Assembly: GCA_015178975.1 (NCBI GenBank)
Contig: WHVD01000136.1
Span: 124,001-188,000, forward strand
DNA from: Hysterangium stoloniferum
Lineage: Eukaryota > Basidiomycota > Agaricomycetes > Hysterangiales > Hysterangiaceae
DNA length: 64,000 bases
Direction: 5' to 3'
Shown here: one piece after another, positions 12,201 to 24,927 of the stretch
How positions within the stretch are numbered: the stretch's first letter is position 1
Layout of the letters: each line of letters starts with the position of its first letter
Notes under the pieces: model-generated
What the model was told of the DNA's origin: nothing
What the model saw: the letters and a program-made list of their open reading frames with translations, nothing else
The model's database searches: none
Made by a program: the position numbers and the translations under genes

Positions 12201-15200
12201 GTATAACTTAACAGGCGTGGAAACTGCGGTACAGACATTAAAACGAAATCTAACCAATGCTGCAAGCTTGGCCGGCCGGCAGTCCTTGTGATACCATCAA
12301 CGAGTGTTGGAAGTAGTAGTGGATTGATTTGGATGAATGAATGTCCAGATACTCGATCAGAGTCCTCCATATTAACCAATTCCTTTTCTGGCATATCGGT
12401 AGCATCGACGATCTTATTGTTACTAGTCCTCGCATGGTGGGACCCAGATGAAGCGGAAAGGGCCGAGACCAGCGAATGTAGGACATGTAAGAGCTTGTTC
12501 TGTAGATCAACCTTATCCAAGTGAACTGATGAATACAGTTTTTCGATAATCGCAGCTTCCACCAACTTGAGTCTAGGCACGTCAAGCTCGCCTCGAGCAA
12601 CTATGGTTTGAATCATATCAATGACATTGGACTGAATTTGGAGGTTGGCATGAGACATAGATGGCGCAAGTACTTCGGGAGGTTCCGATCGCAGATATCT
12701 GTATTATCATTGAATGTGGGAAGAGAGGTAAAATGGAGACAATCATACCGAAGAAGGATCTCCAATAACACATCAAGATATGATGCGTCAGTAACAACCA
12801 GTTTGGCTGTTTGGTATATCTCATTAACTCCCTAGGTACAGTAGTAAATGATGAATTTCACCTCCGTCGACACGTGCCACGAAACCCGGGTGATTAGACT
12901 TTTTGAACGGTGTGTTGCGAGCAACCCGGCTAAAGCCTTGACCGCCAAATTTGATTACTGATATTAGTATCTCTAGTAAATGGTTCATCCTGTGCTCGTC
13001 GAACCGCAACTCGTATACGAAGCCTGAAATTTGAAAATTATTATATGTTTTAGTAAATGGTTTGCGCCGAATGGCGGGATCTAGTAGGTCGAATAATAAA
13101 GGCTCTAAAACACTGAGGAGCAACATTCGTAAACAATTTCACTTTTACGGACAAATACGAGGAGCTACCGAGTGTATGATTTCAAACTACAACGCATCCA
13201 AGTCTCTCCGATCCGACGGAGGTCAGAATCAGAGTTCTTGAGTGTCTCTAAAACTAAAAGCATGGGGATTTTGAACCGGAAACCCGGAAATAGGGCATCG
13301 TCTTATATAGTGGACAATCAAGATTTGATACAATAATAGAAAAAAAAGGCCATACCGGTCAGACGCCAAAGGACGCCGAAGGCTTCATATGCTTCGTGAA
13401 GACGACCAGATCTCGACGGATTTAAAGACTGCGCAATGAGCGACTCGACATGATTGTGCGCTGTGACGTTATCCAGCATCCATACAAGTTGCACGGCGCG
13501 CACATGATATGGAGCGTAACTGACTCGCAGAAAACGAAGAACCTAAAAGCAGTTACTAATAATCTAGACAAAGACAGGCAGGCACTAACAGCGGTCATCA
13601 TTTTGGACATGATGAGTCGATCGTCGAAAATTAACTGAGGCTGCAAATTGGACGAAACCCCTAGAGCAAGGATCGTGGATATTACCCGATCAGTAACCAT
13701 AAACGACGAATGCTGTGCAAAAAAAAGTCAATACACGATAGATTCCCAGACTAATAAACGTCACCGATTCTAAAGTCCTGAGAACGGCTTTCAGCCATTG
13801 CACCGGCTCCCAAGCCACATTTACGGTATATTCACCTCGCCGACTCACGAGATCACACATTAACGATAATATGGTGATAAATGATGCCGTCGCCTGCTGA
13901 CGCCCTTCAGAATTCTTGGCTAAGACATCTGCGCAGGATATGCTTAATGTTACAAGGTCCTCGAGCGCTGTGACGAATGGTACGTCGCTTCGTGTCATAG
14001 TGTCTTCTTCTTCGACCGAATTATCCTTTCCGATTATCACTCCATAGAAACCACAAGCGCGAGCGTAAGGCCGTTTTGGTAGCGCCGAGTCACCAAGGTC
14101 GTCGTCAGGCTTGTATAGCGGTCTTGTCAACCCAGTGTTAGATATGTGGCGCGATACCTCAGAAAGCACTTCTAAAGTTTCTGAAACGCGATCAGTATGT
14201 ATCCGTTCGATATCTTTAGCGATTATATTCTATTATGATATCAGTATTGATGGATGGGAAATATCCTGGACTGACCTTCAGGAGTTCAACCAACCCTGTA
14301 AAGAAAATGGGAAGGTGTACGTCTTGCACTTCATCCTCTTGAGCTCTCAGACGGCCAAGGATAAATTTCACCATGGACATGGCGTCGAAAATCCGCGCAC
14401 GACCATCGTCAAGTAGTTCTGTGTGCACTGCGGCAAATAACTGCTTCCAAACAAGTAGAGGTTCCACAGCATCATACAACGCGTTGGCTGTCATGAGCAA
14501 CTTCGTAGTTGTTAGCAATCCCCGACTAATAAATGATAACAAATCAACGCCACTCACATCAGCACCACTCTCGCCATCTTCCAGAACACCCCGCTTCAAT
14601 GCTCTGAGAGCATCATACAGAAGTACTTCAACAAGAGGTCCGCCAAGTTCCCATTTATCCAGCAATGTAATGAATATCTTGAATGGTCGTGAATCTGGTT
14701 GCAGGGAGGAAAACATATCTTCGCGTAGAGTTTCGCGTAGTAGATCAAGTGCATTCTTGCGGAAGAATAAGACTTGACTCTCCTCCGGACCGGGCCCAAG
14801 TAACCATCCAAAGAGTCTGCGATTTAAGGATAGGTCCCTGCGCAAAACCACATTGCTGGCTGCTCTCATGAGGATACGTTGATCACTAAGCGGTGCACTA
14901 ATATAAAATGAGCCACTTGGACAAACAAACAAATCATTGTCAAAGCGGCTTACTGTGTTAAGGCACTGCTATTCACTGGGATAGATTGCTCTAGCAAATC
15001 TAAAGCCGAACGTCGAACAAGCAGGTTATCGTCCTCCAAGACTGCAGAGAAGGCCCGAACCATTAAACCGACATCACGCCCAATAATGGGAGTGAAATCT
15101 ACTGTTAGTTTAGCAAGCGAACTTTTTCAGTCTACTATTGTCGACAAACCTTCATCGTCAGAATTCAGTTTTGGTAACCGCCGGGAAAGGAAGTTGAGAG

Positions 15201-16185
15201 ATGTTTGACGGGCAGTGGGTGTGATGATCATGATTAGCCAAACATTTTGGAAAAAGAATGCCGGGGATACAGTCCCGGAGAGCCGGTCGAGGAGAGATAA
15301 GACCTGTTTAAAAATACGTTAGTACATGATACATCACCCGACACCTAAATAAATGACAAGCTACCTTGTCAAAGAATTCTCCCGTTTCTTCTTCGAGACC
15401 AGGCAATAATGCAAGAATAAAAGCTTTCATCACTGGTCTCAGTGCTTCTTGCAAGGATAAGTAGTAAGTATCGAAAAGATTAAGTAGTGTAGGCTGTATC
15501 AACCCTTATGAGACGTGTCTATTGCGAATAAAATAAAATGAAAAAAAGGATACCTTAACCGACGTGGCTGCATACTCAAAGAAAGGAAACAACCCTGCAC
15601 TCCATAGATGGAGATCGCGCTTCAGACCTTCAGTCTAAATGATGTTTGATTCATAATTCATTGATGACATGAAAAGAGGAATTACCCCGAGAACAGCTAA
15701 TATGTGAGTGTACACATCAAGAGCTCGTTGATGGACGCCAGTTGGAAGAGCCGGATTAAGACATTGTGATAAGCGCTTGGCGACAATCAACTTGCGAGGT
15801 ATTTCTTTGAATTGCATGTTGGATTGAAATGCCTAGGTGGCTATAAACATAGGTATATCTGGGATGTGTTAAATTTAGCATACCTTAAGCAACTTTGTGA
15901 GAAATGCGATAAAATCGGCCCATTCATGTACGTTATCGAAAGTTTGAAGGCATTTTTCAACCTGAGCTGTGTACTTTTTAAACTTGGGATCCCCATGCAG
16001 AGCTGTTGTTAACCTTGCTGGTTACATTCTCAGCCTTTTCTGTTCATGCAACCAGGGAATAATAACATACCACGTTCTCCGGAGCGTAGACCCACTGTAG
16101 AAATCGACGTACGCATTTGTGCATTTGCAGTCGCAACATCTCTGTTGAGTTTGGGAGGACTGGCATTCGCGTCTGAGGGATACAT
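9233..16185 (-). CDS. DOP1: DOP1 (Dopey), endosome/Golgi trafficking protein
   Basis: A gene of nearly 7 kb broken by roughly two dozen short introns; after splicing I estimate about 1,800 residues. The start is the ATG at 16185-16183 (MYPSDANASPPKLNRD). Exon 1 (16185-16113) splices to 16017 in frame. The conserved Dopey N-terminal domain follows: FKKYTAQVEKCLQTFDNV, ADFIAFLTKLLK, then FKEIPRKLIVAKRLSQCLNP and PTGVHQRALDVYTHILAVLG. Further conserved blocks are PLLFDLLDPAIRRKPF (near 13090) and LLEILISVIKFGGQGF (near 12950). The C-terminus contains KFLDLVLTLQTEEFQ and HQWMFITDTVDAVYRP. In yeast, Dop1 works with the flippase Neo1 and with Mon2 at endosomes and trans-Golgi; the same is expected here. 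I traced exons through the whole span and saw no disabling break, but did not fix every splice site. Confidence 0.9.
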
Positions 16186-17285
16186 AGCACCTCTGGGCTG
16201 AAATAAGCCTCCAGATATAAAATACTGGGATTCAAGACCCGTATATCGTTGTATTTGTTGTCCTATAACTGTTTAGCAGGTCAATGAAGACTACAGAACA
16301 CTTTCCAGCATGCCTCCAGCAGGTTGACTCCAATCTGACTGACGTAATCAGGCACGTGACTTTAGAGAGACGTGTCACGGTTTACTGTAAAATTAGGATT
16401 GTGTCACGCATCGCTAGAACCATTAATAAAGCAACTATCAAACGTTCTCTGGGTTTTTGAGGTTTTTTCTTGTCTAACAGCTGGTACAAAAAGATTGAGA
16501 AGAGCTCGTATTCAATTTAGTTATGCGTTCCACGTAGTTCGTAGACTTAGTACGCATTTATTAGGACGCTGAGTTTATACTTTTTAAAAAAGAAATTCCC
16601 GCTGACTTTCCGGGTTGTCTCTAAAAGTTATCATAAAGTCATTGAGCGATGAGCACTAATCAGAAAAGAGAGCCATAGCCCTGAGGGCGCACATTATAAC
16701 GTTTCGTAGAATTATTGTAAGTGCAGTGGAATTACTAAAAAATATGAACTTGTGTAAGTTGATTGCAACAAACTGAAGTGGGAATTCCTACTATACAGCC
16801 TTATACTCGAAGGCAGCAAAATATACCAAAATAATGTAGGTGACATTTGTTTCTATGTATTGACGTTGTCGCATAAGGTGCCCGTCTTTAACCAGGTTTT
16901 CCGGCGTCCGTGACTGTTGGATGAAATGTAAATCCCCGGAACCCGGCTTAGTTATAAAGTTGGCGGACATTTAATATTAGTATCACTCCCTCTGTGGGCT
17001 ATAATGAGGGATATGATCCTTGTGCTGTGGTTAAACCGCCTTTATCTTGGTAGTTAATGGGTGTTTCGGATTGTCGCTAAGTATATAATTATCAAGGGTA
17101 CAATATTCAAGTCCGACGGTTGCTTTTTGAAAGGTTGCTGTGTCAACTTCACTCAGTTGGTGCAGACAGGACCAAGATATTTAGCAGTATAGGGAAAATA
17201 CAAGTCATAGATACTTAGTGTTCTGCTCTACTAAGGATTTGATGTGCACTTCATATATCTGTAAAAGGAACAATTGTTAGATCCC
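16186..17285. other. Gene-free boundary between gene space and transposons
   Basis: Upstream of DOP1 for about 1.1 kb there is no recognisable coding sequence. The only open frames are short and AT-rich. From about 17.3 kb onward the sequence consists of LTR fragments. Confidence 0.5.
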
Positions 17286-17800
17286 ATTGTTTCAGAACCC
17301 CACAGCTTGTCCCTTGCTAGAAAACCATTGTTTTCTCATTCTTGGAACCTCCACTCACATCATTGTCCTTGTGGTGCCCCTGATACTTGTTTATAATACA
17401 CTCCTGCCCCGTTCCATCTCCATTCCATCCATTCCTCCATTTCTGTCTCCACATATGTACATAGATTAGCCTCTCTTAATTTTCTGTCTTTCCTCTCACC
17501 ACTATACCTCTCAAGAGTGGTCTTCAGCAAGCTGTGACCCTCTACCTCTTGACTCTTAGTAATTCAGCCCTCTGGTCAATTAAGCTAAGTATTGATTCTT
17601 GTTCATATTGTACTATCTGCTCTGTTTGAAATACCAGAGCACCCTGACAGTTCGTGCAAGGGTCCAACACATATGTTGAAGCCAAGCTCCACTACAGTTA
17701 TAGAGTCAGATCTCCTGACTAGTACATATGATCTCTATTGTCAGCCCTTGTAAGGGCAACTCTCCAGACTGCACTAACTCGCACTATGACTGAGTTGGGG
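17286..17800 (+). mobile_element. LTR fragment, family G
   Basis: This stretch is similar to the reverse complement of 31519-32260. The best-preserved block includes TACTATCTGCTCTG followed by TTGAAATACCAGAGCACC, then TTGAAGCCAAGCTCC, a variant of the motif shared by several LTR families in this window. The ends cannot be fixed and no target duplication is visible. An 18-base direct repeat (CTAGCAGAGGAAATCT core) at 17803 and 17874 follows it. Confidence 0.6.
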
Positions 17801-18411
17801 TACTAGCAGAGGAAATCTAAAGTGAGTTTATACCTGTCTAATTACATACATGTTGAATACAATATTACTTACCTAGCAGAGGAAATCTGAAGAGAAAAGT
17901 CCAAGGAATCCTCGGCTAGTGGGTGACTAACTAAAGGTGCAGCTGAGTTTGAAAATGTGATAACAACAAGGTGCTCCCCTCAGTCTTTACTTATGAAACT
18001 ATATTAAGGAGAGTCAGAAGTGAAATTGGAAAACTTAAGATTGTCCCCTGACAGCCCTCTGATTAGCTCATTTCTTATCATCGGCCCTCTGACTAGAGCA
18101 CTCCTCCAGGCTTAGATCTTGTCACGAACATACAAGCTCAAATTCCAATAATATTCAATTTAACTTTCTTTGACATCCCTTTGACATTCCTTCAACTTTC
18201 TGACTCAATTTCTGACTCAACTTCCGACTCAACTTCCGACTCAACTTCTGACTCAACTATTCTTTGACAATATCTTCAACAATCTCGAATATCTTTGACT
18301 TGTCTCAGTTTGATGTCATTGATGATTTCACTTTGATATCATATTATCATCATAGGTAAATGATATATAGTATAAAAGGGCAATGATAGGAACAAAGGAA
18401 GTCAGTCAGAA

Positions 18412-19638
18412 TGTTACAACCGGAATTCCTGCTGGACTCTGGGCACTAACTTATGTATATGCACCCACACCCTATACGCACCCATTGTCAGTTTACTGGA
18501 ATTCCCGCCAGACTCCGTATGTCAGACTTGTCTACATTTGACTTCGTTATGTTGTGTATCAGTCACTGGACATCCCATGCATCAGTCACCGGACCCCACC
18601 TCGGAAAACCCATCATCCCTCTAACAGAGCCCCATTCCCGTTTTAGTCAAATGACCTGTCACGATTCAGACTCCACTCCCGCTCTGTTTCCCATTATGGT
18701 TTATGATTTGTCATGATTTGGACTCTGCTCCATTCCGTCCCATTCCTAACACCAAATTTGGTGTTTACTATTCCCATTTTATGTTTTGCTAGTTTCGTTT
18801 CATTATTACTGGATTTGGTATATCATTCATTCCATGGTCTATTTAGTCTGGCAGATGTTGTACATACAATTTAGTCAGAAAATTGGCTTAGATTCCCCCC
18901 AGTAATCTAATACATTTTCCGCTCTAAACTCCTACTTGGATCACACTGCTCATGCTAGTCAGAGCCCACGGGTGTCACAACCATCACAAGTCACAACATT
19001 GTCACAAAAAATCAAAGGTAATATTCGACAACTCTTCGACCCATCGAATTCGACTCGACAAACCTGAACATTACTTGATAACATTGAATCTCTTTCGACA
19101 TGTCTCATTTCGACGTCATGTATGATTTTATTATTAGTTCATAACATAGTCATAATGATATGAAGAAAAGCATAAAAGGGCTATGAAAGGAGTGAGGGAA
19201 GTCAGTCAAAATATCTGTATATTAGTGATATTAGTAATCTATCTTGTCGTAACTTCTTCAACAAATACTTCCATGAGTTCTCACGACTGGTAATATCCTC
19301 TTACTTCATCGACAGGGCGAATATATACTTTGTCGAATGAGGCTTTCGAGTTCAATTAGTAGAATATTATTCGACTTTATTGAAGAATAATCAATTCGTG
19401 ACAATGGGCTTCGATGCATCTATCTCTCTTATTTATCTCGACTCCTGACCTCTTGACCCACAACCTCCGACCTATGACCCCTCGACCCATGAAACCCACC
19501 CAGACTCTCCGGGATTCCCATCTGCCTGTCTGAAATTGGACAACATGATCTCGCAAGGGTGCAGCCTATAAGCTGAAGCCAAGTCCTACTAGATATTCTG
19601 TGGGTTTCTCCAGAAACCCGCATGTACGTACCCTAACA
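18412..19638 (+). mobile_element. LTR family C inserted in LTR B
   Basis: Starts TGTTACAACC and ends CCCTAACA, with a perfect 5-bp target duplication CAGAA at 18407-18411 and 19639-19643. It contains the shared motif TAAGCTGAAGCCAAGTCC near its 3' end (19568) and is itself interrupted by a family A solo LTR (18973-19403). Without the inner insertion it is about 790 bp, similar to the LTR at 51268-52060. Confidence 0.8.
18973..19403 (+). mobile_element. Solo LTR family A nested in LTR C
   Basis: A 431-bp LTR beginning TGTCACAACC and ending AATTCGTGACA. It is flanked by ACGGG (18968-18972) and ATGGG (19404-19408), a target duplication that differs by one C-to-T change at a CpG. It is the same family as the 3' LTR of the chromovirus at 20737-21165, in opposite orientation. 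Confidence 0.8.
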
Positions 19639-19870
19639 CAGAAAACCTGTACAATAATTATATTATTAACTATTATACATATAATCATCAAACTTTTCCA
19701 AGCCTTTATTCCACTTAATTATTCATATGAGCCTCTGTGTCCTATATTTGCCTCATACTTTATCAACAGGACAAATTAATACTTCATCAAACAAGGCATC
19801 TGTATTCGATATTGTTGAATATTCTTTGATTGTTTATTTGACTTTATTGAAGGATAATTGATTCATGACA

Positions 19871-20736
19871 AAAGGAATATGAAAACAATAGAGATCTTGA
19901 TTGTGATTGAATGGGGAATAAGGATCTTGATTGGATTGGGGAAACAAAAAGGAGTGAGCAATTAACTGGAACAATAATGTATTGGTGATGAAGTATGTGG
20001 TAGGATGGCTGGGATTTGTTTGGGTAACACTAACAAGGCTACCAAAACACAAAGAAGGAAAGGAAGATAAGACAAGGATGAGAGATAAAGGAATAGAAGT
20101 TCTAATGATTTAAGATCACAGATGTATGTATGCAGTGGAAATCCTAAGATATTGTAACTGGAGTCTAGTTACATATATATATATCTTGAACTACATATTT
20201 ATACTAAAGACAAAACTAAATACTGTAAGGTTTAAACTTACTATTTTGACATGTGTGTATCACATGACAAAATAAACTAAACTAAACTAAACTAAACTAA
20301 TATAAATACAAATTTAAACAGAGATAAAAAAACAAGAAAAATATTCAGAGCCCTGACAGGATTACACCCCTCTGTCAGGAACTGGAAAACCCGCTGGCCT
20401 CCGGGCTCCCGGACCCTGTCCTACATACTCCTGACCCTCTATATTGTATAGTTACAAATGGAGTTCCCGCTGGAGCCCACACGTCAACTTGTTTATGCCT
20501 GACTCTCTGTATGCACCCCACCCTATCTGCCCCCAACTTGACACCTTCTGTTATGACCTGGAATGCATTGGACTCCACCTTTTGACATTAACTTTGTTAT
20601 ATGTTCTTGGTCATCTCCCAAACTGGACTCCGACTGTACTCCCGGGACCTACACGTCACCCTATATGCACCAGTTGTTGGACTCCACCAGACTTGCACCT
20701 CAACCTGTCTATATCTGACACTGTGTCATATACACC
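19871..20736. other. AT-rich degenerate sequence and LTR C-like fragment
   Basis: 19871-20340 is AT-rich with simple runs (an ACTAA tract near 20276-20298) and no gene. 20340-20736 resembles the 5' part of LTR family C (ATGGAGTTCCCGCTGGAGCC), truncated by the family A LTR that follows. Confidence 0.45.
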
Positions 20737-21165
20737 TGTCACGAATCGATTATTTTTCGATAAAGTTGAATAATATTCTATTAACCGAACTCGAAAGCCT
20801 CGTTTGACGAAGTATATATTTGCCCTGTCGATGAAGTAAGAGGCTATTACCAGTCGCGAGAACTCACGGAAATAATTGTCGAAGAAGTTATGACAAAGTA
20901 GATTACTAATATCACTAATATACAGATATTTCGACTGACTTTCCTCGCTTCTTTTGTAGCCCTTTTATGCTTTTCGTCGTATCGTTATGACTATGTTATG
21001 AACTAATTATGAAATCATATATGACGTCGAAATGAGACATGTCGAAAGAGATTCGATGGTGTCGATTAATGTTTGGTTTGTCGAGTTGAATTCGATAGGT
21101 CGAAGAGTTGTCAAAAGTTACCTTTGAATGTTTGTGACAATACGTGACATGTGATGGTTGTGACA
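20737..21165 (-). mobile_element. 3' LTR of chromovirus 1
   Basis: 429 bp. Read on the minus strand it starts TGTCACAACC and ends GATTCGTGACA. Just upstream on that strand is a purine tract (AAAGGGAGAATAC), the polypurine primer expected before a 3' LTR. It belongs to the minus-strand chromovirus whose integrase lies at 22188-23300. Confidence 0.75.
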
Positions 21166-21245
21166 GTATTCTCCCTTTGTGACCGAGCCCACGAGGTCGG
21201 AGTTTGAAAAGTTTTTTCATCGTCTATTTTCGTGTTCTTCAATCA

Positions 21246-22080
21246 ATGTCTGATATAGAAGTCGATCAACTCGAATCAGGGTCCGAGTTTTTGGGTTTTG
21301 AGGATAGGAATGAGATTGTTGATGTGGTTGGTAAGTCATTTCTGGGATTTCTTTAAAATTAGTTAATTAGTTATTTTTTAGAAGAAATTCCCAAAAAACA
21401 GATTGAAGATTGCGAAGAACCATACAATAAGGCGACTTGTAAAGGAATTGGGATGCAATGGGAATTTGAGGCAAAATCGGATAATTCGTAATTTTTCAGT
21501 TTTGTCGAATTTTGTCGAATTTTGCTTATTCATTTTTCCCAGTTGCACAATGTGTTTTAACACGAATTTTGTGTGCAAGAAAAGTAACGCGTCATTGAAT
21601 TGCGATCGGTGCAATTGATTGCATCGGGCTTGTTACTGGACCGTGAATAGGCCAGCCGGAAAACCGCATTGTAATCGAAAAAAGAGTCGAAATGTGATCA
21701 AATAATCGGAAGACAAAAACAAAGATGGTAGTCCAGGAATTCGAAAGCTTGGACAAAGGAAAAATAGTCGTCACAAGGTCATGTCAAGAATGTCGAATTT
21801 TTCTAGATGGTCGAGAAGGTCAGAACATTGGTCGGATAAGGATTTTGAGAAAGAGATAAAATTGATTGGCGAAAGGATGTCAAAATTAGAGGATACCATG
21901 GAAGACTTAATTGGTGAGGTGAAAGCGTTCAGAAAGGATTTTTCGGTTTTGTCGAAGAAATTGGTCGAAAGTGGCGATTTTAGTGAAGAGACTGACATTA
22001 GTGTGAATAGTGGTAGATTTAGGAGGGCGTGGTTTGATAAGATGGAGGAATTGAGAGAGGAAGGAATTGAAGATTTGTAG
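21246..22080 (+). pseudogene. Antisense accessory gene with Zn2Cys6-like cluster (chromovirus 1)
   Basis: This plus-strand gene lies between the end of the minus-strand pol and its 3' LTR. Exons 21246-21330, 21382-21487 and 21543-22080 have GT-AG introns (51 and 55 bp) and phases that close exactly, giving 242 codons. The N-terminus is acidic (MSDIEVDQLESGSEF). Exon 3 opens with a cysteine cluster CX2CX6C-X8-CX2CX6C, the spacing of fungal Zn2Cys6 DNA-binding clusters although the usual basic residues are weak. A basic stretch follows, then a helical, heptad-like region (EKEIKLIGERMSKLEDTMED) and an acidic tail. Two in-frame stops interrupt exon 3: a TGA at 21616-21618 inside the cluster, where CGA is the likely ancestor, and a TAA near 21694. 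So this copy is probably dead. The product could bind nucleic acid; that is inference. Confidence 0.6.
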
Positions 22081-22187
22081 TTACTTTTAAATTTTGATAT
22101 AATTGATGTTTTTTGCGTTTTGATATGTTTTTCGATTTTGTCGAATAGATGTTGAAATAAGTGTCAAAAGATAGTTGAATGAGATTT

Positions 22188-23300
22188 TTAATGTTGTGGA
22201 AGATTTGGATATTTTTGGTGAAATTCTTCGATAAGGTCAAAAGCATGTTCGAGATCTTGAGAGCCTAACCACAAAGTTTCTTCGTCTGTTCCTTCGTAAC
22301 CTAACCAAGCAACTAAATATCGTAATGAATCCTTATATCTTTTATTGAATTTTGAATCCAAAATTTCTCGAATTTCATATTTGGGTTCTTCTTCAACATA
22401 AATCGGAGGAGGAGGAGATTGTTTTCGATTTGGGAAAGTATTGGGATAAAATGGTTCTAACATCGAAACGTGAAAGACGGGATGAATTCCTTTGAGATGA
22501 TTGGGGAGTTTTAATGTATATGAATGAGATACTGGTTGAGCAATGATTTTGAATGGGCCTAATAATTTTTCTGATAATTTTTTCGATGGTCGAGTCGTTT
22601 GAATAAAGTCGGATTGTACGAAGACTTGAGAATGGATCGGAAAGTCGAAAGACTCTTTTCGATGTATGTCAGAATATTTTTGATAATGTATTTGTGCTTT
22701 CTGGATATTTGATTTGAGATGTTTATGTAGAGCTTCGAGATCTGTCATATAATCGCGAGCTAGAGCGGAAGCTAGATCTTTTTCAGGGTGAATTTCTAAC
22801 AATGGATGATAACCTTTATTAGCAAAAAATGGTGTTTCACCAGTTGTTTCGGAAGGTGCATTGTTGTAAGTGAATTCGGCTAAAGGAAGTAATTCGGCCC
22901 AATCGTCTTGTTGATAATTGGAATATATTCGTAAATATTGTTCGAGGGTTTGATTGACTCGTTCGGTTTGTCCATCACCTTCAGGATGATAACCGGAAGT
23001 GAAATGTAATTTCATGTTGAGTGCTGTTCCGAGAGATCAAAAGAAATGCGACACGAATTCGGATCCTCATCAGAAGTTACATGACTGGGGACTCCATGTT
23101 TTGAAAAAACATGTAACACGAAAAGTCGAGCAAGTTCGGGAGCGTTGATCGTAGTATAAGTTGGAATGAATACTGCTTGTTTCGAAAGTCGATCGACGAT
23201 TATGAGTATTGAGTCGTAACCATTCAAGGTCGGTAATTGTTCGATAAAGTCCATCAAAATCGAATGCCATGGTTGAAGAGGGATTGGAAGTTGCTTAAGT
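22188..23300 (-). pseudogene. Chromovirus 1 integrase with chromodomain, truncated
   Basis: Two open frames joined by a frameshift near 23050 encode the C-terminal half of a Ty3/Gypsy Pol. The integrase core is recognisable by SILMDFIEQLPT (first Asp), VTSDEDPN (second Asp, at the frameshift) and NQTLEQYL (Glu). It is followed by the GPF-type segment (KLLGPFKIIAQP), FHVSMLEPF and a chromodomain (YLVAWLGYEGTDEETLW). Chromodomains direct integration towards heterochromatin in this group. The 5' part of the element is missing: similarity stops abruptly at about 23300. Confidence 0.85.
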
Positions 23301-23794
23301 AATCCAACTGATTCACAGTCAAATAGACTATGTAGATAAAATAGAATAAAGGCAAAAGACTGTTAACCTGAAGAAGTAGGATGAGTGAGGAGCACAGTAG
23401 TTGATGAGTGAGTTTGAGTGATGAGCTCTATGCTTCAACTGTAAAAGTACAGAGCAGAGAGTAAGATGTTCAAGTTTAAGTATGGCTATTTGAGATGGCT
23501 GAGACAATACCCCAATCACAACTTGCAGCAGACACTTCAAAGGATGTCTAGCAAGCTGTGGTTTCTGGGTAAAAGTGTCTGATTTGACACTTAGGGCATC
23601 TATTAGTATACACATGTCTATGTGTCCATGAGCATCTACATTTGAACTATTAGGTATCCAATGAATATCTTGGAAGAATAAAAGGAAATAAAATGTAGAA
23701 AAAATATAATCAAATTGGAAATTATATTAGTGATGCAGGTTCTTAGAAACTTAGCTCTATCCTGAAGTGGAAATCTGGGTGTAGGGTGGGGTTG
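23301..23794. other. Unassigned repeat-derived sequence
   Basis: Short minus-strand ORF without recognisable motif (23328-23615). It lies between two truncated retroelements and probably belongs to one of them. Nothing more can be supported. Confidence 0.35.
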
Positions 23795-24685
23795 TTAGGG
23801 AGGCACAGGGTGTAGATGGACTTCTGGGGGAATGAATGTGACTTTGTAATGGCCATCAAAACATGACATAAATTTAGCAACATATTTCTTCCCTTTACAT
23901 CTGTAGTTACAACAGTGGTGGGTGGTAGAGAGCATAACTAGATCACCAACTTTGAAAGGGGTTTCAGGGGCACAGTATTCATTTGCATGATAAGCTTGGT
24001 GGATTTTTGCAGCAGTAAGATTGTCCTGGACTTCCTGGAAATCAAGCTCTAGATGGTGCAGGATGTTGTGTGTAGAAATCTCAGCAGGGGTAGCATCTGT
24101 ACTTAGGGCCACCAGGGGGGGAATAAGGTGGGAAGAGTGACCAGTTATTAATTGGAAGGGGGAGAATTCAGCAGATGCATTTACTGTATTCATCAGTATG
24201 AAGTGAACTCATGGCAGCTATGCCACTCAACGCTTCTAGTTGATGTTGATATGGTAGTGGATCATCTGGTTCAAAGTCTTGTTCATCTGTTCATTGGACC
24301 TGTCACTTTGGGGGTCATAAGTGGTAGACATTTTGAGTTTGACACTAGAGATCTTGTGTAAGACATCCCAGAGATCAGATGTAAAGAGCAGGTCATGGTC
24401 AGAGATGATATTGAGCATCAGACCATTTTCACAGTACCATTCATCAAAGAGGACAACAGTGATCTGTGCTGCAGTGTAGGAGGAATGGACAGCAGTGAGG
24501 CAGATGTCTGCCCCCAAGGTGTCTGTCATTGTCATGATTGTATCTTTGCCATGTTCTTCAGGGAGTGGCCCAACAAAGTCAATGGTGACTGTATCAAGGC
24601 CCCCATCAGGGACCAGGAGGGGGTGTAGGAGGCTAGGAGGGTGGCTGGTGCAATCCTTGTTGCATTGACATTCCATACATGAGGG
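23795..24685 (-). pseudogene. Gypsy element 2: integrase part
   Basis: Two minus-strand frames encode a Ty3/Gypsy integrase of a family different from the chromoviruses. They include the CX2C of the zinc finger (SCMECQCNKD), core start VTIDFVGPLP, middle Asp in NIISDHDLLF, and a C-terminal segment (FKVGDLVMLSTTHH and KGKKYVAKFMSCFDG). The zinc-finger reading frame continues on the far side of the Tc1 element: residues encoded at 29091-29105 join exactly through one TA. Frame breaks near 24210 show that it is not functional. Confidence 0.8.
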
Positions 24686-24687
24686 TA

Positions 24688-24901
24688 CAGTAGGCAACAA
24701 AACCCTTACAGTGTTTTGCACTTTTTGAAAGACATGGCTATTCCTCCAGAAATAAATTCTGTAAATTGCTGAAAATATTATGTAATATACTTCAACATCA
24801 TACCTTCCAGAAATGCACAGCCACAAGGCACCATGTCCTTATTTGGTAAGTCCACATCACACACAAAACCAATAGCTCATTGTAAGGGTTTTGTTGCACA
24901 C
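24688..24901 (+). repeat. Left terminal arm of the Tc1-like element
   Basis: Outer border CAGTAGGCAACAAAACCC, inner border GTAAGGGTTTTGTTGCACAC, so the arm is itself bounded by an inverted repeat. It matches the reverse complement of 28453-28566 plus 28995-29088. Confidence 0.8.
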
Positions 24902-24927
24902 TATTTTGAGACTATTATTACGAGAAA

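Larger units (their letters stand above)
18120..19870 (+). mobile_element. LTR family B, split by a nested LTR
   Basis: The two halves 18120-18411 and 19644-19870 together match the intact solo LTR at 52235-52715. It begins TGTCACGAAC and ends ATTCATGACA. The interruption is a complete LTR insertion (18412-19638) flanked by a CAGAA duplication. No duplication flanks the outer LTR, so it may be one end of a longer element whose internal region is gone. Confidence 0.7.
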
